Shown here piece by piece: positions 1 through 6,423 of a stretch of DNA of 15,977 nucleotides. The position numbers and the translations under genes are program-made. The notes below the pieces were generated by a model. It worked only from the letters and a program-made list of their open reading frames with translations, made no database searches and was not told the DNA's origin. The stretch's first letter is position 1. Each line of letters starts with the position of its first letter. Origin of the DNA: an uncultured Collinsella sp. GTDB lineage: Bacteria; Actinomycetota; Coriobacteriia; Coriobacteriales; Coriobacteriaceae. The stretch is taken from positions 1-15,977 of the forward strand of contig CAMQJB010000045.1 in NCBI GenBank assembly GCA_947002045.1, read 5' to 3'.

Positions 1-3
1 CCG

Positions 4-29
4 CCCTGCCCCCTCCCATTGGGGCAGGG
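4..29. other. 9-bp perfect hairpin near left edge
   Basis: CCCTGCCCC at 4-12 is the exact reverse complement of GGGGCAGGG at 21-29, with an 8-nt loop. On the plus strand no T-run follows. On the minus strand the tail would lie outside the window. It could be the terminator of the leftward gene ending at 135 or of a gene beyond the edge; the sequence shown does not decide. Confidence 0.4.
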
Positions 30-60
30 GTATTAATGGTTATAAAAACCGCTTCACCCA

Positions 61-95
61 GGGGGGGGGCCGCCCTTTCCCCCGCGCCCCCCCCC
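61..95. repeat. G9/C9 homopolymer inverted pair
   Basis: A run of nine G (61-69) and a run of nine C (87-95) flank a 17-nt C-rich spacer, in the non-coding space downstream of the leftward M20 gene. On the minus strand the two runs could pair, and a T5 run follows 13 nt beyond the stem, so a weak terminator is possible. Run lengths in such tracts are prone to slippage and to assembly error, so the exact counts are uncertain. Confidence 0.4.
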
Positions 96-134
96 GCTTT
101 GCTTTAGCCAGGCTGTTATGGATGGGTGTGACGA

Positions 135-1598
135 CTACTCGTCGTGTTTCTCCTCGCGGCGAGCGGCAGCGCGGGCTTCGTGGATGCCTTTGATTGCGGC
201 ATGGCGAGCCGTGCGGGCGTCGTGGATGGCGTCACGAGCCTCGGCGGTCGTCGCCTTGGCAGAGCGCAACTTGGCGGCCAGATCGGGGTTGGTTTCGGCG
301 ACCGCAGTGATCGCGGGGCCGTCGAGCTCCTCTTGCGTGGGCTCGGCCAAAAAGTCGATAGCATACTGGGCGGCCACCATGGAGCCCTTTGCCAGCACGG
401 TCTCGTCGATCTTGTAAAAGCAGGAATGCTGGGCGTACGTGGCGCCAATTTTGGGGTTACGCGTACCTACAAAGGCGAGCACGCCCGGCACGCGGCGCAG
501 GTACTCCGAAAAATCCTCGCCCGAGAGCGTGCCACGGTAATGGCCTTGACCGGTGGGGCCCAGGCACTTGATTACGGCCTGACGGCAGCGCTCGCTCGAA
601 GCTGCGTCGTTTTCGACCTTGTAGTTGGCGATGGTGTAGTCGGTGAGCTCTGCCTCGGCGCCCAAGGCGGCCGCAGTATGCTCAACGATGCGGCGCATAA
701 GCTCTGGCATTTCCTCGTGGGTCGAATCGCCGTAGGTGCGCACCGTGCCGGCGAGGTAGGCCGTGCCGGCGATAACGTTGCGCGCGGTGCCGCCGTGCAG
801 CTCGCCGACGGTGATGACAGCCGGCTCGTAGGGGCTGATCTCGCGCGAAACGATGGTCTGCAGGGCATTGACGATCTCGGCGGCAACCATGACGGCGTCG
901 TGGCCGCGCTGGGGCATGGCGCCGTGGCACGAGGTGCCGCGGACATCGATGCGGAACCAGTCGGTATTGGCCATGCGCGGGCCGGGCTCGCAGCTTACGG
1001 TGCCGGCGTCGACCTCGCTCCAGATGTGTGCGGCGTAGGCACCATCGACGCCGTCGAGCACGCCCGTGCCGATCATGAGTTTGGCGCCCTGGCCGTTTTC
1101 CTCACTGGGCTGGAAGACGATGCGGACCTCGCCGTGGATGTCGTCTGTCATATGGCGCAGGATCTGCAGCGTGCCGAGCATCATGGCGATGTGGCAGTCG
1201 TGACCGCAGGCGTGCATGCAACCCTCGTTGACGCTGGCGAACTCCTCGCCGGTCTGCTCGGTGACGGGTAGGGCGTCGATATCCGCACGCAGCAGGATGC
1301 GGCGGCGCGGCGTGCCGTCCTCGCGATAGGCGTCGGGCGCGGTGCCGCGAAGGGTCGCCACCAGGCCCGTCTTAAGGGGACGCTCGTAGGGGATATTCAT
1401 GGCGTCGAGCTGGTTGGCGATGTCAGAAGTCGTGCGCTCTTCGGCGAGGCTCAGCTCCGGGTGCTTATGGAAGTGCCGACGCTGCTTAATGATGTAGGGT
1501 TCAAACTCGGCGGCGATATCTTGGATGGCTGCGGTGACGTCGTCAGCCGCGCGAGCCTCGGTCGCCGCCATAATCTGCTGTGCCTTGGTCTTCGTCAT
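135..1598 (-). CDS. M20 family metallo-amidohydrolase (aminoacylase/hippurate-hydrolase type)
   Basis: A 487-residue protein of the M20D/amidohydrolase family. These are cytosolic two-metal enzymes that remove the acyl group from N-acyl amino acids or related amides. Visible family motifs are the HFHKHPELS opening (42-50), RADIDALPV (104-112), MHACGHD (128-134) and QPSEE (163-167). Probable metal ligands are Cys131, His133, Glu167, His191 and His391, with Glu166 as catalytic base. The lid/dimerisation domain lies at about 215-335. The start at 1598 is chosen because AAGGAG (1609-1614) lies 10 nt upstream; the frame is open further upstream but has no ribosome site there. The typical family fold ends near residue 418 (AIDFLAE). 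A further ~70 Ala/Arg/Glu-rich residues follow, which look helical and are not usual for the family. The substrate cannot be deduced. The gene is divergent from the amidohydrolase at 1766. Confidence 0.9.
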   Translation of the reverse strand: MTKTKAQQIMAATEARAADDVTAAIQDIAAEFEPYIIKQRRHFHKHPELSLAEERTTSDIANQLDAMNIPYERPLKTGLVATLRGTAPDAYREDGTPRRRILLRADIDALPVTEQTGEEFASVNEGCMHACGHDCHIAMMLGTLQILRHMTDDIHGEVRIVFQPSEENGQGAKLMIGTGVLDGVDGAYAAHIWSEVDAGTVSCEPGPRMANTDWFRIDVRGTSCHGAMPQRGHDAVMVAAEIVNALQTIVSREISPYEPAVITVGELHGGTARNVIAGTAYLAGTVRTYGDSTHEEMPELMRRIVEHTAAALGAEAELTDYTIANYKVENDAASSERCRQAVIKCLGPTGQGHYRGTLSGEDFSEYLRRVPGVLAFVGTRNPKIGATYAQHSCFYKIDETVLAKGSMVAAQYAIDFLAEPTQEELDGPAITAVAETNPDLAAKLRSAKATTAEARDAIHDARTARHAAIKGIHEARAAARREEKHDE

Positions 1599-1648
1599 GG
1601 TCGATTTGCTCCTTACTGGTTTATCGCAAAATCGTACAGGCTCTTTCC

Positions 1649-1677
1649 AGTATGCCACCTGCCACTTGGCCTGGCAA
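1649..1677 (-). promoter_or_regulatory. Promoter for the M20 hydrolase
   Basis: On the minus strand, TTGCCA (1672-1677, 5 of 6 to consensus) and CATACT (1649-1654, 4 of 6) are separated by exactly 17 bp. Transcription would start near 1642, giving a leader of about 43 nt that contains the AAGGAG site. It is a sigma-70-type call by eye. Confidence 0.5.
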
Positions 1678-1765
1678 AGCTGCCGTTTGCCGCTTGGCAT
1701 TTTGTAACCGAGGCGGGGGAGTACACTCGGGGGTGTTGAATTTCCTGCCAGAAATGGGGATGCCC

Positions 1766-3403
1766 ATGCAACATATCGATCGGATTATCCGCTCCAAGAA
1801 CGTCTTTACCGCGCAAGACGGCATCGATACCGCCCGCGAGCTGGCGATTGCCATCGCAGGTGACCGTATCGTCGCAGTCGGTGCGCCCGATGACGTGATC
1901 GCCGCCGCGCCTGCCGCCACGCCGGTTCTCGACTACGGCGAGCAGTTTGTCTGCCCCGGTTTCCATGACGCTCATCTGCACTTCTTCCATACCTCGGTCG
2001 GTTCCTCGCCGTACATGCTCATGGATATGGGCACGTCCGAGGCGGCACTGGTGCAGCACGCGCTCGAGTTTTCCCAGGACCTGCCCGACGACGCCTGGGT
2101 TGTGACGCAGGGCTGGCGCGACTACCGTTGGGACCCGCCCGAGCATCCTACCAAGGCGTCGCTCGATGCGGCATTCCCCGATCGTCCCTGCGTTATGTAT
2201 TCGGGCGACGGGCACACGCTTTGGCTCAACAGCCGCGCACTCGAGGCGCTCGGCGTCACGCGCGACAGCGAGCCGCCAGCGGGCGGCAGTTACGACAAGG
2301 ACGCAAGCGGCGAGCTCACGGGCATTGCGCACGAAGCGGCTGCCATGCAGCTGCTGCCGCGCTGCCTTGAGTGGCTGGGCGAAGGTCGCATCGCAAGCGC
2401 TTACGCCGATCAAATGAGGCGCATGGCCGAGCAGGGTATTACTTCGATCTGCGATATGTCGCTCATGCCCATGCCGGGCTGCGATTTTATCCGCGACGAT
2501 GTCTACGACAAATTGCAGACGGCCGGTAGGCTGGGCATTCGTGCCCATCTGTTTCCCACGCTGCTGGATGACCAGTCGCGTCTGGAAGAGCTGCAGGTAC
2601 GTTACGCGAACAACGCGCTGCTTTCGGCGCCGGGTTTTAAGCAGTTCTTCGACGGCGTGTCGAGTGAACACACGGCATATCTCACTGAGCCCTATACCAA
2701 TCCGCGCTTCCCGGGCGACCAGGGCCGTCTGACGGTCCCGGCTGAGCGCATGCGCAAACTGGTTCTGGCGGCCGCGGAGCGCGGTCACACCGTGCGCATC
2801 CACGTCATTGGTGACGGTGCGATTCATGCCGCGCTGGATATCTTCGAGGAGGCGGCCGATCTGTACGGCCTGCCCCAGCACGGCCATAACACGCTCGAGC
2901 ACCTGGAGAACCTTCTGCCCGAGGACATCGACCGCCTGCGCAAGCTCAACGTGGTTGCTTCGAGCCAGCCCTGCCAGATCACGCTCGACCCGGGTGGTCC
3001 GGAGCGTGATCTGGGCCTGGAGCGCAGCCGCATCATGTGGCCGTTCGCAACCTATAAGCAGCGCGGCATTCGCCAAGCCTTCGGTACCGACAGCCCTATC
3101 ACGCCCGTTACCAGCATGAACGTGCTCTACACGGCTATCACGCGCCAGGACCCCAAAAGCCACTGGCCCGAGGGCGGCTGGTTACCGAGCGAGCGTATCG
3201 ACGCGGCAACGGCCCTGCGCAACTACACCTTGGGAAGTGCCTATGCGGCAGGCGACGAGCAAAACCTCGGCAGCCTAGAACCCGGTAAATACGCTGACCT
3301 GGTAGTCCTAGACCAAAACCCGCTCACCATCGACCCCCAAGAGCTACAAGCTACCAAGGTTCAGGCCACCTACCTAGCCGGTAACCTCATCTACGAGCGC
3401 TAA
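1766..3403 (+). CDS. YtcJ-type amidohydrolase family protein
   Basis: A 545-residue metal-dependent amidohydrolase of the large family-3 / YtcJ group. The composite beta-sandwich comes from both ends (N-terminal ~60 residues; C-terminal LGSLEPGKYADLVVLDQNPL, 501-520) around a TIM barrel. Candidate metal and catalytic positions are the HxH of HDAHLH (67-72), the SGDGHTLWLNSRAL block (146-159), Lys292 in FKQFFDG, His346 in HVIGDGA, His379 in LEHLENL and Asp442 in GTDSP. Start choice: ATG codons occur at 1754, 1760 and 1766. Only 1766 has a purine-rich GGGGA at a sensible 5-nt distance (1756-1760), so it is preferred, but the other two cannot be excluded. Family members hydrolyse varied amides and cyclic ureas, so the substrate is unknown. 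A TACACT at 1722-1727 is a possible -10, with no convincing -35. It is transcribed away from the M20 gene, so the pair may share a control region. Confidence 0.88.
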   Translation: MQHIDRIIRSKNVFTAQDGIDTARELAIAIAGDRIVAVGAPDDVIAAAPAATPVLDYGEQFVCPGFHDAHLHFFHTSVGSSPYMLMDMGTSEAALVQHALEFSQDLPDDAWVVTQGWRDYRWDPPEHPTKASLDAAFPDRPCVMYSGDGHTLWLNSRALEALGVTRDSEPPAGGSYDKDASGELTGIAHEAAAMQLLPRCLEWLGEGRIASAYADQMRRMAEQGITSICDMSLMPMPGCDFIRDDVYDKLQTAGRLGIRAHLFPTLLDDQSRLEELQVRYANNALLSAPGFKQFFDGVSSEHTAYLTEPYTNPRFPGDQGRLTVPAERMRKLVLAAAERGHTVRIHVIGDGAIHAALDIFEEAADLYGLPQHGHNTLEHLENLLPEDIDRLRKLNVVASSQPCQITLDPGGPERDLGLERSRIMWPFATYKQRGIRQAFGTDSPITPVTSMNVLYTAITRQDPKSHWPEGGWLPSERIDAATALRNYTLGSAYAAGDEQNLGSLEPGKYADLVVLDQNPLTIDPQELQATKVQATYLAGNLIYER

Positions 3404-3420
3404 CCCCATACCCCACCCAT

Positions 3421-3459
3421 AAGGGGGCACGTTTCAGCAACGTGCCCCCTTCTTGTTCG
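3421..3459 (+). terminator. Intrinsic terminator after the amidohydrolase
   Basis: A perfect 13-bp stem (AAGGGGGCACGTT at 3421-3433 with its complement at 3439-3451) closes a 5-nt loop and is followed by a T-rich CTTGTTC tail. It begins 18 nt after the stop codon at 3401-3403. Confidence 0.85.
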
Positions 3460-3483
3460 CACCATCCGCATCGCCATTTTGCT

Positions 3484-3699
3484 GCACTGACTTTTCTGAA
3501 TGCCGGGCCCGAATTAGTTAACCTGGCTCCCGGGGCGGACCGGAGGGCATGAAGTTTGTCGAGAGTTCCGCACGCAAAGGAAAGCACTTAATGTGCTTTC
3601 CGTCTTGCGCAGGACTGTAGAGCAGCAAACTTCATGCCCTCCGGTCCGCCCCGGGAGCCATCGCTAAGTTATCCCCCGGCATTCAGAAAATCTAAGTGC
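3484..3699. repeat. Long palindromic element 1 (upstream of groESL)
   Basis: A ~216-bp imperfect palindrome with no coding capacity. The inner arms are a perfect 35-bp inverted repeat (3524-3558 with 3626-3660). Outside them a 16-bp perfect pair lies at 3492-3507 and 3675-3690, and a GCACT/AGTGC pair (3484-3488, 3695-3699) extends it. The centre holds a small hairpin, GGAAAGCAC (3579-3587) with GTGCTTTCC (3593-3601), continued by GCAA/TTGC (3574-3577, 3605-3608). It sits between the terminator at 3421 and the groES leader. It shares short blocks and layout with the element at 5886-6022. There is no transposase, and I could not recognise a target-site duplication. Confidence 0.8.
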
Positions 3700-3715
3700 C
3701 AAAAAATAAGATTTT

Positions 3716-3735
3716 TTGACTCCGTGTTGTATAAC
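3716..3735 (+). promoter_or_regulatory. Possible groES promoter elements
   Basis: TTGACT (3716-3721) resembles a -35 and TATAAC (3730-3735) a -10, but they are only 8 bp apart, so they cannot both serve the same standard sigma-70 promoter. TATAAC is the better single match and would place the start about 90 nt upstream of groES. I see no CIRCE (TTAGCACTC-N9-GAGTGCTAA) here; only a short ACCC-N9-GGGT pair (3734-3750) is present. Confidence 0.3.
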
Positions 3736-3785
3736 CCGCCATTCGTGGGTACCATTCAACGCGTACGCAAACAAAAAGGGTTAAC

Positions 3786-3806
3786 CCGCGCGGCATGACC
3801 GCGCGG
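3786..3806 (+). other. GC-only hairpin in the groES leader
   Basis: CCGCGCGG occurs at 3786-3793 and again at 3799-3806. The octamer is its own reverse complement, so the two copies form an 8-bp stem with a 5-nt CATGA loop. It lies 5 nt before the AAAGGAGG ribosome site (3812-3819) but does not include it. It may stabilise the 5' end of the groESL transcript or keep the ribosome site clear. A GGGTTAACCC palindrome (3778-3787) lies just upstream and overlaps its first two bases. Confidence 0.5.
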
Positions 3807-3827
3807 CCCACAAAGGAGGAAACAAGC

Positions 3828-4121
3828 ATGTCGTCTTTGAAGCCGCTTGCAGATCGCGTCCTGGTCAAGCCCGACGAGGCCGAGCAGAAGACCGCTTCTG
3901 GTCTGTACATCGCCAGCAACGCTCAGGAGAAGCCGCAGCGCGGCACCATCGTTGCCGTGGGCGCCGGCAAGGTCAACGACAAGGGTGAGCGCATCCCCAT
4001 GGACGTCAAGGTTGGCGACGTTGTCATCTACGGTAAGTTCGGTGGCAACGAGGTTAAGGTCGACGGCGAGAAGTATCTGCTCATGCGCGCCGATGACATC
4101 TACGCTGTCGTCGAGGCCTAG
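3828..4121 (+). CDS. groES: GroES co-chaperonin (Hsp10)
   Basis: A 97-residue heptameric lid of the GroEL chaperonin, which caps the folding chamber in the cytosol. The family pattern is clear: LKPLADRVLVKP at the N-terminus, then a mobile loop region (about 18-34, with ASGLYIASNA), the RGTIVAVGAGK strand, DVKVGDVVIYGKFGGNEV, and the YLLMRADDIYAVVE end. The length matches the family norm of about 95-100. The start at 3828 is set by AAAGGAGG (3812-3819) 8 nt upstream; an in-frame ATG at 3795 lies in the leader hairpin and lacks a ribosome site. groEL follows after a 96-bp gap in the same direction, the usual two-gene operon. Confidence 0.97.
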   Translation: MSSLKPLADRVLVKPDEAEQKTASGLYIASNAQEKPQRGTIVAVGAGKVNDKGERIPMDVKVGDVVIYGKFGGNEVKVDGEKYLLMRADDIYAVVEA

Positions 4122-4167
4122 TCTCGTCAGAATCTCTGATTCGTCTTTGAACGCGCCCGCCGCATAG

Positions 4168-4191
4168 GACTCGGAAGCGGCGACGCGAGTC
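4168..4191 (+). other. Intercistronic hairpin between groES and groEL
   Basis: GACTCG (4168-4173) pairs with CGAGTC (4186-4191), leaving a 12-nt loop, in the 96-nt gap between groES and groEL. A T-rich stretch and then the groEL ribosome site GGAGGA (4203-4208) follow. It could mildly attenuate or mark an RNA-processing site. The stem is short, so the call is tentative. Confidence 0.25.
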
Positions 4192-4217
4192 ACATTTCTT
4201 TTGGAGGATTACCCACT

Positions 4218-5855
4218 ATGGCAAAGAACATTACGTTCAACACCGATGCCCGCGCTAAGCTCGCCAAGGGCGTCAACACCCTGGCCGACGCCGTTACCGT
4301 CACCATGGGCCCCAAGGGCCGCTACGTTGCGCTGCAGCGCACGTTCGGTGCCCCGACCATCACCAACGACGGCGTTTCCGTCGCTAAGGAGATTGAGCTC
4401 GAGGACAACATCGAGAACATGGGCGCCCAGCTGGTGAAGGAGGTTGCCACCAAGACCAACGACACCGTGGGTGACGGCACCACCACCGCAACCCTGCTCG
4501 CCCAGGCCATCGTCAACGACGGCCTGCGCAACGTCGCCGCTGGCGCCAACCCGCTGGCCATCCGTCGCGGCATCGACAAGGCCGTCAACGCCGCCGTCGC
4601 CGAGATGAAGAAGCAGGCCAAGCCGGTCGAGACCAAGGAGCAGATTGCTTCCGTCGGTACCATCTCTGCCGGTGACCCCGAGGTCGGCGAGAAGATCGCC
4701 GAGGCTATGGAGGTCGTGGGCAAGGACGGCGTCATCACCGTCGAGGATTCCCAGACGTTCGACATCACCATCGACACTGTCGAGGGCATGCAGTTCGACA
4801 AGGGCTACGTCTCCGCTTACTTCGTCACGGATAACGACCGCATGGAGGCCGTGATGAAGGATCCGTACATCCTCATCACCGACCAGAAGATCTCCAGCGT
4901 CCAGGACATCATGCCCGTTCTCGAGGCTGTCCAGCGCGCCGGCCGTGGCCTGCTCATCATCGCTGAGGACATCGACGGCGAGGCTCTGCCCACCCTCGTG
5001 CTCAACAAGATCCGCGGCGCCCTCAACGTTTGCGCCGTCAAGGCTCCGGGCTACGGCGATCGCCGCAAGCGCATCCTCGAGGATATCGCCGTCCTCACCG
5101 GTGGTCAGGCTGCTCTCGACGAGCTGGGCGTGAAGGTCGCTGACATTACCGCCGATATGCTCGGTACCGCTAAGTCCGTCACCATCTCCAAGGACAATAC
5201 CGTCGTCGTCGGCGGCGCTGGCTCCAAGGAGGCCATCGACGCCCGTATCGCTCAGATCAAGGGCGAGATGGAGAACACCACCTCTGACTTCGACCGCGAG
5301 AAGCTCCAGGAGCGCCTGGCCAAGCTCTCCGGTGGCGTTGCCGTCATCAAGGTCGGCGCTGCTACCGAGTCCGAGCTCAAGGAGATTAAGCACCGCGTCG
5401 AGGACGCCCTGCAGGCAACCCGCGCTGCTGTCGAGGAGGGCATTGTCGCCGGCGGCGGCGTCGCCTTTATGGATGCTGCGCCTGCGCTCGATGCTGTCGA
5501 GATCGACGACCCCGAGGAGAAGATCGGCGTCGACATCGTCAAGAAGGCTCTGACCGCTCCGGTCGCTACCATCGCCAAGAACGCTGGCTTTGAGGGCGCT
5601 GTCGTGGTCGACAAGGTTGCCGAGCTGCCCGCCGGCCAGGGTCTCAACTCTGCCAACGGCGAGTGGGGCGACATGATCGAGATGGGCGTCCTCGACCCCG
5701 TCAAGGTCAGCCGCGTCACCCTGCAGAACGCTGCTTCTGTCGCCAGCCTGATCCTCATCACCGAGGCCACCGTCTCCGACGTGCCCAAGAACACTCAGCT
5801 TGAGGACGCTATCGCTGCTGCTACCGCTGGTCAGCAGGGCGGCGGTATGTACTAA
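4218..5855 (+). CDS. groEL: GroEL chaperonin (Hsp60)
   Basis: A 545-residue ATP-driven chaperonin subunit forming tetradecameric double rings that fold proteins with GroES. ATP-site motifs are TMGPKGR (29-35), TITNDGVSVAKEIE (47-60) and GDGTTT (85-90). The apical and intermediate domains run through about 135-410, and the C-terminal equatorial segment includes GGGVAF and the ILITEATVSDVPK block. The full length fits the family (about 540-550). The tail ends QQGGGMY instead of a long Gly-Gly-Met repeat, which is a short version of the flexible tail. The start at 4218 follows GGAGGA at 4203-4208. RYVALQRTFG at 35-44 departs slightly from the commoner RNVVLEKKFG type, probably a clade trait. No recognisable T-tailed terminator follows; the palindromic element at 5886 is the first strong structure. 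Confidence 0.98.
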   Translation: MAKNITFNTDARAKLAKGVNTLADAVTVTMGPKGRYVALQRTFGAPTITNDGVSVAKEIELEDNIENMGAQLVKEVATKTNDTVGDGTTTATLLAQAIVNDGLRNVAAGANPLAIRRGIDKAVNAAVAEMKKQAKPVETKEQIASVGTISAGDPEVGEKIAEAMEVVGKDGVITVEDSQTFDITIDTVEGMQFDKGYVSAYFVTDNDRMEAVMKDPYILITDQKISSVQDIMPVLEAVQRAGRGLLIIAEDIDGEALPTLVLNKIRGALNVCAVKAPGYGDRRKRILEDIAVLTGGQAALDELGVKVADITADMLGTAKSVTISKDNTVVVGGAGSKEAIDARIAQIKGEMENTTSDFDREKLQERLAKLSGGVAVIKVGAATESELKEIKHRVEDALQATRAAVEEGIVAGGGVAFMDAAPALDAVEIDDPEEKIGVDIVKKALTAPVATIAKNAGFEGAVVVDKVAELPAGQGLNSANGEWGDMIEMGVLDPVKVSRVTLQNAASVASLILITEATVSDVPKNTQLEDAIAAATAGQQGGGMY

Positions 5856-5885
5856 GGCCGACAAGGTCTAGAACTCCCACCGGGA

Positions 5886-6022
5886 ATCCGGGGGCGTGAC
5901 GGGGGTTTCTCTCCGGAACGTCCTCGGACATGCAAAGAGGCTCCGCATCGCGCTTCGCGCTGCGGAGCCTCTTTGCGTCCTGCGGAATGTTCCGAAGAGA
6001 AACCCCCGTCACGCCCCCGGAT
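5886..6022. repeat. Long palindromic element 2 (downstream of groEL)
   Basis: A 137-bp palindrome. The outer arms (5886-5918 with 5990-6022) are 33 bp each with one mismatch: 27 perfect pairs, then C/A, then five more. In the centre a second, perfect 16-bp hairpin (5932-5947 with 5961-5976) encloses a small GCGC-TTC-GCGC tip. It starts 31 nt after the groEL stop and may act as a transcript end, although no T-run follows either stem. It shares its design and several sequence blocks with the element at 3484-3699. It has no coding capacity. Confidence 0.8.
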
Positions 6023-6192
6023 CCCCTGCGTTTACGGCCTTGAGGTCGGCGGGCGGAGAAGGATGTGGTCGATAGGGATACGTGTCCCCTTCGCTGTTTC
6101 GTGCTTTGCGCGAAAGGCGCGTTACTTTGGGATGGGTGGGGAACGTGGTTGTTTTGGCAACTGATCTCCGCCACAAATTACCCTTGGCATAC
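6023..6192. other. Non-coding spacer, nothing convincing
   Basis: 170 bp between palindromic element 2 and the flavin-operon promoter. The short open frames here have no ribosome sites or recognisable products. Small inverted repeats such as GGGATACGTGTCCC (6077-6090) are present but not diagnostic. I see no RNA gene. Confidence 0.5.
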
Positions 6193-6220
6193 TTGCGCGA
6201 AAGCCTACTGGTGCTACACT
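6193..6220 (+). promoter_or_regulatory. Promoter of the riboflavin-uptake operon
   Basis: An extended -10 (TG at 6212-6213, then TACACT at 6215-6220) has a weak TTGCGC -35 (6193-6198) at 16 bp. A start near 6227 would begin the transcript just before the riboswitch closing helix at 6229, which fits well. Confidence 0.55.
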
Positions 6221-6228
6221 TGCAAGTG

Positions 6229-6415
6229 CTGTTTCAGGGCGGGGTGAAATTCCCCACTGGCGGTAAATCGGGCGGTGCCAAAGGGGTGCCGTGGCGCAGG
6301 CGAGGCGTCTGCGGCCGAGCCGATGAGTCCGCGACCCGTGTGTGCGTTGGTTCGCATGCCGGCTGAACTGGTGAGATCCCAGTACCAACGGTTAGAGTCC
6401 GGATGAAAGAGGCAG
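6229..6415 (+). promoter_or_regulatory. FMN riboswitch (RFN element)
   Basis: The sequence matches the RFN aptamer class that senses flavin mononucleotide. It has the GGGTGAAATTCCC-like block (here GGGGTGAAATTCCCC, 6240-6254), CTGGCGGTAA, the GATGAGTCCGCGACCC block (about 6322-6337), CTGGTGAGATCCCAG (about 6368-6382), CCAACGGTTAGAGTCCGGATG and a variable arm in between. The closing helix P1 is CTGTTTC (6229-6235) with GAGGCAG (6409-6415), including two G-U pairs. The 3' strand of P1 overlaps the purine-rich ribosome site (AGAGGCAGG) of the gene starting at 6424. FMN binding would therefore be expected to hide that site and reduce translation. No separate terminator hairpin is visible between aptamer and gene. 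Confidence 0.93.
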
Positions 6416-6423
6416 GTGATCTT

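Noticed and set aside
144..1271. 375-aa plus-strand frame over the M20 gene
   Set aside because: The opposite strand has the full M20 motif set; this frame is a Gly/Ala/Val-rich mirror of it.
1613..3163. 516-aa open frame antisense to the YtcJ-type amidohydrolase
   Set aside because: Shadow of a gene with clear metal-site motifs; no recognisable domain and no ribosome site.
3484..3699. CRISPR array or insertion sequence at the long palindromes
   Set aside because: There is no series of direct repeats with spacers and no transposase frame; the signal is an inverted repeat only.
3700..3827. CIRCE or HAIR heat-shock operator before groES
   Set aside because: Neither TTAGCACTC-N9-GAGTGCTAA nor CTTGAGT-N7-ACTCAAG is present; only a 4-bp ACCC-N9-GGGT pair.
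4209..5864. 551-aa open frame antisense to all of groEL
   Set aside because: groEL is certain by homology. The antisense frame is open because GC-rich codon bias removes stops; its Leu/Asp/Gly/Val-rich translation resembles no family and it has no ribosome site.
6082..6388. Small ORFs across the riboflavin operon leader
   Set aside because: They cross the FMN aptamer, whose conserved blocks explain the sequence; none has a ribosome site or recognisable product.
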